34,996 bases of DNA from an uncultured Burkholderiales bacterium (GTDB lineage Bacteria; Pseudomonadota; Gammaproteobacteria; Burkholderiales; Burkholderiaceae_C). Positions 1-7,559 of this stretch are shown here, one piece after another. The notes below the pieces were generated by a model. The model searched no databases. It worked only from the letters and a program-made list of their open reading frames with translations, and was not told the DNA's origin. Position numbers and translations under genes: made by a program. Within the stretch, counting starts at the first letter, position 1. Every line of letters begins with the position of its first letter. The stretch covers positions 1-34,996 of the forward strand of contig CAIOTD010000003.1 of the NCBI GenBank assembly GCA_903861115.1. Direction: 5' to 3'.

Positions 1-165
1 AGTCCCACTCCAGTCGGGCAGTTTTGCCAAGTCTTGCCAATCGCGTGCGGAAGGCGTGACGTTGTAGCCCGGCTTGCTACCCACTTGTGCATGAATAGAC
101 AAGGATGCACTTAGAAAAATGACACCCAGACAAGCAGCACTCAACACTTGATGAACACGTTTCAT
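1..165 (-). CDS. Secreted protein of unknown function, N-terminal fragment (runs off the window)
   Basis: The frame opens at an ATG (163-165) and stays open for 55 codons to the window edge, so only the N terminus is present. It begins MKRVHQVLSAACLGVIFLSA and continues through SLSIHAQV, a typical signal peptide with a basic start, a hydrophobic core and a likely signal peptidase I site after HA-Q. The mature part reads DWQDLAKLPDWSGT; a 'PDWSG' tract near the N terminus is seen in some uncharacterised secreted proteins of Proteobacteria, but I cannot assign a function. A GAGGA ribosome site lies about nine bases before the ATG, which supports this start. It follows the two membrane-protein genes at a 16-base gap and is probably co-transcribed with them. 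The gene call is well supported, the role is not. Confidence 0.7.
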   Translation of the reverse strand, partial: MKRVHQVLSAACLGVIFLSASLSIHAQVGSKPGYNVTPSARDWQDLAKLPDWSGT

Positions 166-181
166 TTAACGATCCTCTTGT

Positions 182-703
182 TTAATTGACCAACACTGGC
201 TCAATGGTAAAACCAATCCAGCGACCACACAAAATCACTCCCAACCAAAGACATAGAGAGATCAACCCAGCAAGTCTGGCAGAACTTGGAATTTGAGATT
301 GCCGGGCCCAACGGTGTTGATCTAGACTGATCAAGCGCTGAAAAACCAACATGTTCACGCCAGCCAAAAGCAACAACGCTATTTTGATTTGAAAGTAGGT
401 GTTCGCAGAATAATTCACTGCGTTGGAGATGAAGAGCAATGCACCACTGATGAGGGCAAAGACAAAGGCAAACCAAGTAAAAGGTAACAACTCGGTCGAG
501 ACCTTGGTGAAATCACTGCGCTTGAAGGTCAAGCCCAACAAATGCAAATCAACCATTGCAATGGAGCCAAAGACGACCGCATCCGACAGCACATGCAAAG
601 ATTCAATGCTTGGAAACAAATAATCATTCTCTCGAATCATGACACCAAGACTGGAGTCATTGAGAAATTTCAACAAGTCACTCAATTCGTTCATAGTGTT
701 CAC
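182..703 (-). CDS. Four-helix membrane protein, DUF6644-like (paralogue of its upstream neighbour)
   Basis: A protein of about 170 residues with four hydrophobic segments (roughly residues 35-57, 75-95, 105-125 and 145-165). The order of motifs (an LLKFL start, a SLHVL helix with one histidine, a FQIK tract before helix 3, a closing GRWIGF) matches the neighbour encoded at 704-1192, so the two are diverged tandem copies. The pattern resembles proteins filed as DUF6644; that name is from memory and no function is established. The first codon is a GTG directly abutting the neighbour's TGA stop; an ATG three codons further in (692-694) is an equally good start. Neither has a strong ribosome site, so translation is probably coupled to the upstream gene. 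The histidine in helix 1 is shared by both copies and could be a ligand, which is inference. Confidence 0.7.
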   Translation of the reverse strand: MNTMNELSDLLKFLNDSSLGVMIRENDYLFPSIESLHVLSDAVVFGSIAMVDLHLLGLTFKRSDFTKVSTELLPFTWFAFVFALISGALLFISNAVNYSANTYFQIKIALLLLAGVNMLVFQRLISLDQHRWARQSQIPSSARLAGLISLCLWLGVILCGRWIGFTIEPVLVN

Positions 704-1192
704 TCAAAGATAAGCAATCCATCGACCTGCGAAAATGATGCCCATCCAAATCGAAATGGATAACATGGCAAAAAATTTCACCCGAGAGCTCACCTCCACC
801 AGCTTGTGTGAAAAGTCAGCCTTTGGCGATGCAAATTGAAGAAGGTATCGATACAGAAGCAAAACTATCGCCAACAAAACCATCTTCAACTGAAATGCAT
901 CGTTGGCAAGCGATCTTGCAGGTTCGGCGATGATCAAAAAAACACCTGTGATCAACAGTACAGGCAAGCCGATGACGACGTTGTACTTGAAGCCACTTAA
1001 AAAGGCTTCATCGGTGAGCTTGTTGGTGATCAATCGAATATTGAAAACAAGCATGGCAATGAACAGGGCTGAGATGGCCAAGATATGCATGCTTTGCAAA
1101 AACGCAATCAAATCGGAGTTGTTCTGAATCGTTTGACTTAATTCAGTCTCCTGCAATGATTCACAAAAGGCTAGAAGGGCTGGAGGTCTCAC
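704..1192 (-). CDS. Four-helix membrane protein, DUF6644-like
   Basis: A 162-residue integral membrane protein and the first gene of a minus-strand trio (this gene, its paralogue, a secreted protein). The N terminus (LLAFCESLQETELSQTIQ) followed by SMHILAI, a DAFQLKMVLL tract and a closing AGRWIAYL give the same layout as the paralogue: four helices and one conserved histidine at the start of helix 1. The only start giving this N terminus is a GTG (1190-1192), with no good Shine-Dalgarno. A -10-like TACAAT lies on the minus strand at 1225-1230 without a convincing -35. It is divergent from the acyl-CoA ligase at 1414, sharing a 221-base spacer with an inverted repeat, so the two sides may answer to one regulator. 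Function unknown. Confidence 0.68.
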   Translation of the reverse strand: MRPPALLAFCESLQETELSQTIQNNSDLIAFLQSMHILAISALFIAMLVFNIRLITNKLTDEAFLSGFKYNVVIGLPVLLITGVFLIIAEPARSLANDAFQLKMVLLAIVLLLYRYLLQFASPKADFSHKLVEVSSRVKFFAMLSISIWMGIIFAGRWIAYL

Positions 1193-1262
1193 TTTGATTG
1201 GATCTGCGAGTGGTACGATTTTTCATTGTAAGACGTCGCCCCTTTGATCCAGGCGCAATAAA

Positions 1263-1284
1263 GTCGGTAAATACCCTTACCGAC
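1263..1284. promoter_or_regulatory. Perfect 8-bp inverted repeat, candidate operator between divergent genes
   Basis: Arms GTCGGTAA (1263-1270) and TTACCGAC (1277-1284) are exact reverse complements around a 6-base centre (ATACCC). Size and symmetry suit a dimeric repressor such as a TetR-family protein; the family is inferred and no TetR gene lies in the window. It sits in the spacer between the minus-strand membrane genes and the plus-strand acyl-CoA ligase. A weak plus-strand promoter (TTGATC at 1244-1249, 17-base spacing, GTAAAT at 1267-1272) would have its -10 inside the left arm. The remainder of the 1193-1413 spacer holds only an 8-bp tandem repeat (CCATGCAC twice, 1318-1333). Confidence 0.5.
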
Positions 1285-1413
1285 AAAGGCGTTGAACGGT
1301 CCATTGCTTGAATGCGTCCATGCACCCATGCACCTCGTGCCGATCAACAACGAACGGGTTTAAAATCACGCTCAATCATTCATTGCGCTCAACGCAAAAT
1401 TAAAAGTTCATTT

Positions 1414-3051
1414 ATGTCATCGACGCTCACGCCAACACTCCTACCCGCCTTAGACGTTTTAAAACTCTACAAGCCGCACGACTTCACGCTCTTTGGCGCC
1501 TTGCAAAGTCGACTAGAAAAAGAACCTGGAAAATTGTTTTGCATGCACGCAGGACACACCTTCACCTGGCAATCGTTTCACGACGATGTCAACAAAGCAG
1601 CCGTGCTCTTTGAAAGCAAAGGCATCAAAAAAGGCGACCGATTTGGTGTGATGGCCAAAAACCAATATGCACACATCGTCATCCTTTTCGCACTGTCAAA
1701 AATATCCGCCATCATGGTTCCGATCAATCCTGACTTCTCCGTTGGTGAGGCCAGCTATGTGATTCAACATGCAGACCTTTGTGGTTTGGCCGTCGATGAA
1801 CATGGGGTCGATAACGCCTTGTTGGCGCTGAAAGAAAAAAACTTGAACCCTTGGCTGCTCTCCTTGATGCAATCAACGAAACGCGTTGACAAAGAGATCC
1901 CCAAATTCACCGATCTATTGACCTGCGTGACACCAGCAGCAGGAAAACCATCCCAAGCCTTGGCCGATGAGACCTGCATCATCATCTACACATCCGGCAC
2001 CACGGGATTTCCCAAAGGGGTCATGCACAGTCAACGCAGCTTTCTCTTGGCCGGGGAAGCTTTTGTGGAACGCGTCTATCTTCAACCGACCGACCGGGTG
2101 ATGATTGTCTTGCCCATGTTCCATATGAACGCCTTGTTCTACTCCGTCTCCGGCGTCATTGCCAGCGGCTGCACCATGATCATTCAGCCCAAGTTTTCTG
2201 CTTCTGAATTTTGGATACAAGCCGCAGAACTCAAAGCCACCGTGGTCAACGTGATTGAAGCCGCCTCAAACATTCTCAAAGCTCGCTCTAGAACTGAGTT
2301 TCGAGCAGACCATCAATTGCGGTGTGCTTATGGTGTGCGTCAAAGCGCCCAAGCGGCCTTTAGAGATGAATTCAAAGTGCCTTACTTTGTCAGCGGGTAC
2401 GGCATGACAGAAATCCCTGGCGTCACATGCAGCCCCTATGGCGGACTGCAAAAGGCAGGCAGCATGGGACCCGAAGGCAAACACCCCGATCCCAGTCAGC
2501 CTTGGGCCAAGTGCAAGGTCGTCGATGAACTTGGCCATGAAGTTCCTACGGGCGTTGTCGGAGAATTGATCGTAAAAACCCCGATCGTGACCCAAGGCTA
2601 CTTTAGAGATCCCGAACAAACACAGCAAGCCTTCAGGGACGGCTGGTTTTTAACGGGTGATTTGGTCACCTGTGACGAAGATGGCTACTACACGTTTGTT
2701 TCTAGAAAAAAAGACATCATCCGTCGACGTGGCGAAAACATCGCTGGCGCAGAGCTAGATCGCGTTGTCTTGGAGCACCCCAGTGTTGCAGAAGTGGCCA
2801 CCATTGCAGTTCCCGCTGAACTGGGAGAGGATGAAATTTTGGTGGCGGTGGTGTTGAAGCAAGACGCAAAGATGACTCACCAAGAGGTGGCCGATTGGTG
2901 CGCACAAAAACTCTCGGCAATGAAGGTGCCACGGTTTGTCATCTTCTTGGATGCACTGCCCTATACACCGACCAATAAAATTGCCAAAGCTGTTTTGCGT
3001 GGTGATGCCTCCCTCAGACAGCGTGCCGTTGATTTACAAGTCAAAAGGTAA
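1414..3051 (+). CDS. AMP-dependent acyl-CoA ligase, carnitine/crotonobetaine-CoA ligase-like
   Basis: An adenylate-forming enzyme of 545 residues that activates a carboxylic acid with ATP and CoA in the cytoplasm. It has the P-loop YTSGTTGFPKG (192-202), the adenine-site GYGMTE (328-333), WFLTGDL (411-417), the hinge SRKKDIIRRRGENI (430-443) and the C-terminal catalytic lysine in PTNKIAK (Lys522). The RRRGENI hinge is typical of the CaiC-like branch, but the acid cannot be predicted. The open frame reaches back to 1312, but the first 34 codons look non-coding and the family N terminus begins at MSSTLTP, so the ATG at 1414 is chosen; its ribosome site is weak. The gene converges on the thiolase-like gene (26 bases between stops) and is probably controlled by the inverted repeat at 1263-1284. 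Its position beside the minus-strand operon suggests a role in the same or a linked pathway. Confidence 0.92.
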   Translation: MSSTLTPTLLPALDVLKLYKPHDFTLFGALQSRLEKEPGKLFCMHAGHTFTWQSFHDDVNKAAVLFESKGIKKGDRFGVMAKNQYAHIVILFALSKISAIMVPINPDFSVGEASYVIQHADLCGLAVDEHGVDNALLALKEKNLNPWLLSLMQSTKRVDKEIPKFTDLLTCVTPAAGKPSQALADETCIIIYTSGTTGFPKGVMHSQRSFLLAGEAFVERVYLQPTDRVMIVLPMFHMNALFYSVSGVIASGCTMIIQPKFSASEFWIQAAELKATVVNVIEAASNILKARSRTEFRADHQLRCAYGVRQSAQAAFRDEFKVPYFVSGYGMTEIPGVTCSPYGGLQKAGSMGPEGKHPDPSQPWAKCKVVDELGHEVPTGVVGELIVKTPIVTQGYFRDPEQTQQAFRDGWFLTGDLVTCDEDGYYTFVSRKKDIIRRRGENIAGAELDRVVLEHPSVAEVATIAVPAELGEDEILVAVVLKQDAKMTHQEVADWCAQKLSAMKVPRFVIFLDALPYTPTNKIAKAVLRGDASLRQRAVDLQVKR

Positions 3052-3077
3052 TTACCCAGCCCTTCAAGCTTGGCACT

Positions 3078-4226
3078 TCAAACCTGTGCACCTAGGACGA
3101 TGGTGGCTTGACTTGACAGCACGCCACCGTTGCCATGTGCAAGCGCGACTTCACAATTGCTGACTTGTCGCTCACCACACTCACCACGAATTTGCCGTGT
3201 AGCTTCAATCAAAAGCATCAAGCCATACATCCCTGGGTGACAGTATGACAAGCCCCCACCATTGGTGTTGACCGGACAGGCGCCGCCTGGAGAGATGCGT
3301 CCACCTTCCACAAAACGCCCACCCTCACCTTTGGGACAAAATCCCAAGTCCTCAAGAAATAAAAGGGTGTTGATGCTGAAGGCATCATAAAGAAGTGCCA
3401 CATCCACATCCTTCACACCAAGCTTGGCCATTTCAAAGGCAAGGGGACCTGAACGACTTGCTGCCGTGACCGTCAAGTCCGGCATGTTGGAGATGTTCAA
3501 ATGGGACAAGGCCTCACCAACGCCCAACACATAGGCGGGCTTCTTTCTTAGGTCTCGCGCTCTGTCACTCAAGGTCAAAATAATGGCGCCCCCACCATCA
3601 GAGACCAAACAACAGTCTCTCACGGTCAAGGGATAGCTCACCATTTTTGAATTCAAGGCCTCTTCAACCGTCAAGGGCAACTTTTCCCACGCAGAAGGAT
3701 TTTTAAGCGCCCACTCTCTTGCCGAGACGGCCACTTGCGCCAAATGCTCTCGCTTGGTCCCATACTGATGCATGTGCCTTGCTGCAGCCATGGCATAGGC
3801 CGAAGCGGGTAAAAAAGGATTGTAGGGCGTCTCGTAGGGGTTGTATTCTCGAGGTGAGGCTGCCGCACGACTCACCGAGCGTTGCGTGCTGCCATACGTG
3901 ATCAATGCCACCTTGCACAAGCCCAATTCCAACGCCATCATGGCATGGGCCACGTGCGTCATGAAGGAGGCCCCTCCAATGTGTGAGTTGTCGTGGTAAG
4001 TGGGCTCAATGCCCAAATACTCCTTCAACGCCAAAGTGGGGTAGCGCGTTTGCGTCGAGGCAGAAAAGACAGCATCAATGTCAGAGACTTTGAGCCCACT
4101 GTCATCCAAAGCACGCAAGGTGGCTTGCACCATCAAATCAATTGGGCTGGTTCCTGGTGCACACAGACCAAGATCAGACTCTGCAGCACCAACAATGGCC
4201 ACACTTGCACGTTTTAAGCCCCTCAT
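3078..4226 (-). CDS. Thiolase-like protein (SCP-x/lipid-transfer type) without the nucleophilic cysteine
   Basis: A 382-residue protein with the thiolase fold, of the group often named acetyl-CoA acetyltransferase or lipid-transfer protein. Where classical thiolases carry the acyl-accepting cysteine it has DNSHIGGASF (79-88), so no cysteine nucleophile. The later motifs remain: YDAF (Tyr280), GGGLSYCHPGMYG (Tyr328, His330) and AHGNGG (His364). Proteins of this type paired with a DUF35 partner include the steroid side-chain retro-aldolase Ltp2, which uses tyrosines and splits a beta-hydroxyacyl-CoA without a thiol; by analogy this one may cleave a C-C bond after hydration. That is inference. 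It overlaps the upstream DUF35 gene by four bases (ATGA), and such pairs usually form complexes. It is the last gene of the operon and no clear terminator follows. Confidence 0.88.
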   Translation of the reverse strand: MRGLKRASVAIVGAAESDLGLCAPGTSPIDLMVQATLRALDDSGLKVSDIDAVFSASTQTRYPTLALKEYLGIEPTYHDNSHIGGASFMTHVAHAMMALELGLCKVALITYGSTQRSVSRAAASPREYNPYETPYNPFLPASAYAMAAARHMHQYGTKREHLAQVAVSAREWALKNPSAWEKLPLTVEEALNSKMVSYPLTVRDCCLVSDGGGAIILTLSDRARDLRKKPAYVLGVGEALSHLNISNMPDLTVTAASRSGPLAFEMAKLGVKDVDVALLYDAFSINTLLFLEDLGFCPKGEGGRFVEGGRISPGGACPVNTNGGGLSYCHPGMYGLMLLIEATRQIRGECGERQVSNCEVALAHGNGGVLSSQATIVLGAQV

Positions 4227-4606
4227 TTGTCTTCTCCTTGAACGAAAACAGGCAAGGCACGGCCCTCTTTGTCCTTGGTCATTTTTAACTTCACGCGCAT
4301 ACCAATGCTCACCTGCTCTGCGGGCAAGTCCTCGACGCGACTCATCATGCGAAAGCCCTCGTCCAAATCAATCAACGCCACGTTATAGGGCGCTTGACCT
4401 TTGGGATAAATCACCGTGCTCGAGTAGACCTGTCCAAGGCCCTTTGAGATTTGCCAGCTCAAGCTTTCACCCGTTTTAGGTGCAACAATTCTGGGATAAA
4501 AAACAGCTTGTCCCGATGGTGTGACTTGATAAGCCAATTTACCTTCTTCACAAAACTGCTGAAAGATCCCCAGGGGTGACTCGTGGTTTAAATTAAACGT
4601 ACTCAT
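4223..4606 (-). CDS. DUF35 OB-fold protein, partner of the thiolase-like protein, zinc ribbon degenerate
   Basis: A 127-residue protein of the DUF35 (YbgA-unrelated, OB-fold nucleic acid/acyl-CoA binding) family. The visible pattern is a short helical N terminus, a central YPR, then a beta-rich OB fold with VYSSTVIYP, YNVALIDLDEGFRMMSRV and IGMRVKL. Most family members carry a CxxC...CxxC rubredoxin-like zinc ribbon before the OB fold; here only one cysteine exists, in QQFCEEGK, so the zinc site is lost. The frame can be extended two codons to a TTG at 4612, but the ATG at 4604-4606 has a GGAG ribosome site ten bases upstream. It overlaps the thiolase-like gene by ATGA, consistent with an obligate complex in which DUF35 helps bind the CoA substrate. 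Confidence 0.85.
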   Translation of the reverse strand: MSTFNLNHESPLGIFQQFCEEGKLAYQVTPSGQAVFYPRIVAPKTGESLSWQISKGLGQVYSSTVIYPKGQAPYNVALIDLDEGFRMMSRVEDLPAEQVSIGMRVKLKMTKDKEGRALPVFVQGEDK

Positions 4607-4654
4607 CGTCAAGCTGCTCCAATGTTTTTCTCTTTTCGAATGTCTCTATGTGCA

Positions 4655-5134
4655 CTACTGCGAGCTCACAGAGTCTCGCATGTTTTCCAACTGCTCTTTC
4701 GCATGCACGGTTAACTTGTCCAAGCAGCGCTCAAAAACAAGACGCTCTTGCTGACTCAAGGCTTTGAACAAGGCCTCATTGCGCTCAATCGCACTGGGGA
4801 ATGCTTGCTCGTAAGTGGACTGGCCCTTGGGGGTCAAAAAAAGTAAAATTCCCCTGGCATCCTTTGCATCAATCACACGCTTGAGGTAGCCCCGCTCAAT
4901 CAAAGAGGCCACCATTCGGCTGGCTTGACTTTTGTCCACATCCACCTCGATGGCCAACCGTTGCAAAGAGACTTGCTCCAATTGCCCGAGCAAGCCAATG
5001 ATCCTCCATTCACGAGGAGCCAATTGAAATTCAACCTGGTTCAAATGCGAGGCGATTTTGCTGGATAAATTCGCCAACACATTGATGCGATAGGTCAGCA
5101 AGTCTTTAAAATTTTTTGCAGTCATGATGGGCAT
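4655..5134 (-). CDS. MarR-family transcriptional regulator
   Basis: A 159-residue winged helix-turn-helix protein. The DNA-binding part spans about residues 40-110, with the recognition region VDKSQASRMVASLIERGYL and the wing KDARGILLFLTPKG, flanked by helices for dimerisation. MarR proteins bind palindromes as dimers and often release them on binding an aromatic acid or CoA ester. It is the seventh gene of the nine-gene minus-strand operon, 10 bases after the acyl-CoA ligase, and the only regulator in the window, so it is the natural candidate to bind the inverted repeat at 11563-11587 and control its own operon. Two ATG starts (5134 and 5125) are possible and neither has a clear ribosome site. 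The ligand is unknown. Confidence 0.93.
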   Translation of the reverse strand: MPIMTAKNFKDLLTYRINVLANLSSKIASHLNQVEFQLAPREWRIIGLLGQLEQVSLQRLAIEVDVDKSQASRMVASLIERGYLKRVIDAKDARGILLFLTPKGQSTYEQAFPSAIERNEALFKALSQQERLVFERCLDKLTVHAKEQLENMRDSVSSQ

Positions 5135-5144
5135 TCTAAAAAAC

Positions 5145-6791
5145 TCAATTCGCGGCTGTCTTGGCCGTCAACTGCCAAAGCAACATGGCATGCTCTCGAA
5201 GCTTGTTCTTTTGAACTTTAGAGCTGCCAGTCATGCCAATGTGCTCAAAGGATTCAACAAAGGCCAAATACTTGGGGACTTTGAAGTTTGCACATCTCTC
5301 CTTGCACCACGCCTTCAATTCTTCCTCGCTCACCGCTTGCAGTCCGTTGGAGATCACGAAGGCTGCACAAACTTCACCCAGTCGCTGATCTGGCACCCCC
5401 ACCACCTGCGCTTGCTGAACAGCTGGGTGCGCATGTAAAACTTCCTCCACATCCGACGGCGCCACATTCTCACCACCTACTCGAAAAATGTCTTTTAAAC
5501 GGCCCACCATTCTGACGCGCTGGTCTGGGTCGTACTCACCCAAGTCGCCAGTTTTGAGCCACCCATCCTGCGTGAATGCTTTTGCGGTCTCTTTGGGCAT
5601 GTTGTAGTAACCCTTCATTACGTTCCAACCTTTGACTTGAATTTCTCCTGTTTCATGAATGGAGACCCCTGCATCGCTCAGCGGATCGGCCAATCGAACC
5701 TGAACACCCGGCAAAGGCGTTGCAAAGCCAGACTTACGAAGTTCAAAGGGTTCATCACAACTTGAGAACAACACATTGGGCGAGGCCTCGGACTGGCCAT
5801 ATGCATTGCAAATCGTTTTGATCCCCATTTCATCGTGTATTTTTTGCATGACACCTGGATCAACTGCGGCCCAACCACCGGTTAAATACAGTCGCTTAAC
5901 ATCAAACGACTCATCGCCCATCAAGGATAGAAAAATCGTGTCGTTGCCTGAGATGAGCGTGCACTTTTCTTCAAAGAGCACTTTTAAATTTTCTTTGACA
6001 TCAAATTTAGGCAACGTCAACAAACAGCACCCCGTGTTCAAACTCACCAAAATCGACAAGGTGCTGCCAGCCACATGAAAATAGGGGCGGATGCTGAAAT
6101 ACCGGTCCTCGCTGCTGACCCCCATTCTGCTCGCAACCGCCCTTGCATTCAAAAGCATGTTGCTGTGAGTGAGCATCACACCCTTGGGAAAGGAAGTCGT
6201 GCCAGAGGTGAATTGAATCAAGAGCACATCGTGGGGCGTCACAAGGTCGCTTTTGGCATCGAAAAGCGACTGAGCGAGCGAATCCCCAAGAGCCATGAAG
6301 TCATCAAATCCGATCACTGACTCTAAATCACTGCTGCCCGAGGTACTGATGAAGTGGAGCAACTTGGGCAAAACGTGCCCTGGAAGAGCATCCAACAAAG
6401 CGGGCTCGAGCTCTTTGAGCATGCCTTCAAAGTCGATGTTTAAAAAACGCTCGACAAAGAACAAGACTTTGACGTCCGATTGTTTTAAACAATATTCAAG
6501 CTCATTTTTTTTAAATCGTGTGTTGATCGGTACCGTCACGGCCCCAATCAATGCACACCCAAAAAAAATCTCAATCCACTGCGAACAGTTGCCAAGCAAA
6601 ATGCCAACATGGTCTCCCCTGTTCACCCCCAACGCCAAGAGCGCTTTGGCCACGCGAGTGCTGCGCTCCAATGTCTCTTGCCAAGTCCGCCTGGCATCGG
6701 GTCCAACATAAGACTCGCGCGTCGAGTGCAAAAGTGCAGTTTGCCTCAGGACCTCATTCAATCGAGTGGGTTCGAGCACAAGGGCATTCAT
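5145..6791 (-). CDS. AMP-dependent acyl-CoA ligase
   Basis: A 548-residue adenylate-forming acid:CoA ligase, the second in the window. Visible motifs are the P-loop FTSGTTSFPKG (194-204), AYGQSEA (330-336), WLKTGDLG (411-418), GRLKDIFRVGGENV (430-443) and the C-terminal lysine in TGSSKVQKNKLR (Lys525), where the usual glycine before the lysine is a serine. Its length fits medium-chain or aromatic-acid ligases; the substrate cannot be read. Its start overlaps the stop of the upstream enoyl-CoA hydratase by four bases (ATGA), so expression is coupled. In the operon it would make the CoA ester that the hydratase and thiolase-like protein then process, or recover a released acid. Confidence 0.93.
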   Translation of the reverse strand: MNALVLEPTRLNEVLRQTALLHSTRESYVGPDARRTWQETLERSTRVAKALLALGVNRGDHVGILLGNCSQWIEIFFGCALIGAVTVPINTRFKKNELEYCLKQSDVKVLFFVERFLNIDFEGMLKELEPALLDALPGHVLPKLLHFISTSGSSDLESVIGFDDFMALGDSLAQSLFDAKSDLVTPHDVLLIQFTSGTTSFPKGVMLTHSNMLLNARAVASRMGVSSEDRYFSIRPYFHVAGSTLSILVSLNTGCCLLTLPKFDVKENLKVLFEEKCTLISGNDTIFLSLMGDESFDVKRLYLTGGWAAVDPGVMQKIHDEMGIKTICNAYGQSEASPNVLFSSCDEPFELRKSGFATPLPGVQVRLADPLSDAGVSIHETGEIQVKGWNVMKGYYNMPKETAKAFTQDGWLKTGDLGEYDPDQRVRMVGRLKDIFRVGGENVAPSDVEEVLHAHPAVQQAQVVGVPDQRLGEVCAAFVISNGLQAVSEEELKAWCKERCANFKVPKYLAFVESFEHIGMTGSSKVQKNKLREHAMLLWQLTAKTAAN

Positions 6792-7543
6792 GACTTGCTG
6801 TTACCACTGAATTTAGAGATAGCCGCCTTCCAATCTGTTTTTTGTAAATTCTCTTGAATGGCCAAAAGTTCCACGGCCATGGCACCTTCACGTGTTGTCT
6901 CAAGCCCTTGGTCGATGCATTTTTTTGTCAGACGAACGGTCAAGGGATTGCATTGACTGATGTGCTTTGCCAATGCATTTGCTTGGGGCTCGAGATCATC
7001 TGCATCGTAGAGGTGGTTGACCAAGCCCAAGGCTTGGGCTTCTTGGGCATCAAAGGTTCTGGAGGTAAAAAGCAACTCTTTGGCCATGCGACGCCCCACG
7101 ATTCTGGGCAATCTTTGAGTGGCACCCACCGTGCCCCAACCCACCTCAGGGTACTTGAATTTAGCGACGTGAGACGCAATGATCCAATCGCTGGCTGCAG
7201 CAATTTCGCAACCAGAACCAAAGGCTGCGCCTTGAACCACACAAATGACAGGCATTTGCAAAGCCTCAATGCTTGCATAGGCTGTAAAACCAGCGACTCG
7301 GCGCGCAACAATTTCTTGTTCATTCATGTGGGGGCGCTCTTTGAGGTCAGCACCTGCACAAAAAACATTGCCTCGCGCATTGATTTTGACCACATGCACT
7401 TGCGCGTTGTCATTGAGCATGTGACAGGCTTGGGTGAGCTCCAAACACATCTTCAAATTCAAAGCGTTTTTGCTCTCTTCTCGGCTCAAGGTGAGCGTCG
7501 CAACGTGCTCCTCAATGCGCAGTTCAATCGTCTCAAAATTCAT
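6788..7543 (-). CDS. Enoyl-CoA hydratase/isomerase family protein with both catalytic glutamates
   Basis: A 251-residue crotonase-fold enzyme. The oxyanion-hole segments FCAGADL (61-67) and GAAFGSG (105-111) are present. Both residues that correspond to the catalytic glutamates of mitochondrial enoyl-CoA hydratase are kept: Glu113 in GSGCEIA and Glu133 in YPEVGWG. Hydratase, or hydratase/lyase, activity is therefore plausible. The ATG at 7543 is chosen over an upstream frame start at 7567 because an AAAGGAC ribosome site precedes it and the N terminus MNFETIEL fits the family. It lies 16 bases after the Bug gene and overlaps the acyl-CoA ligase by ATGA. Hydration of an enoyl-CoA here would supply the beta-hydroxyacyl-CoA that a retro-aldolase needs. 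Confidence 0.92.
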   Translation of the reverse strand: MNFETIELRIEEHVATLTLSREESKNALNLKMCLELTQACHMLNDNAQVHVVKINARGNVFCAGADLKERPHMNEQEIVARRVAGFTAYASIEALQMPVICVVQGAAFGSGCEIAAASDWIIASHVAKFKYPEVGWGTVGATQRLPRIVGRRMAKELLFTSRTFDAQEAQALGLVNHLYDADDLEPQANALAKHISQCNPLTVRLTKKCIDQGLETTREGAMAVELLAIQENLQKTDWKAAISKFSGNSKS

Positions 7544-7559
7544 TTCATTGTCCTTTGCA

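Noticed and set aside
3047-3056. GGTAATTACC palindrome at the stop codon of the acyl-CoA ligase
   Set aside because: Short, without loop or T-run, and partly coding; does not qualify as a bidirectional terminator.
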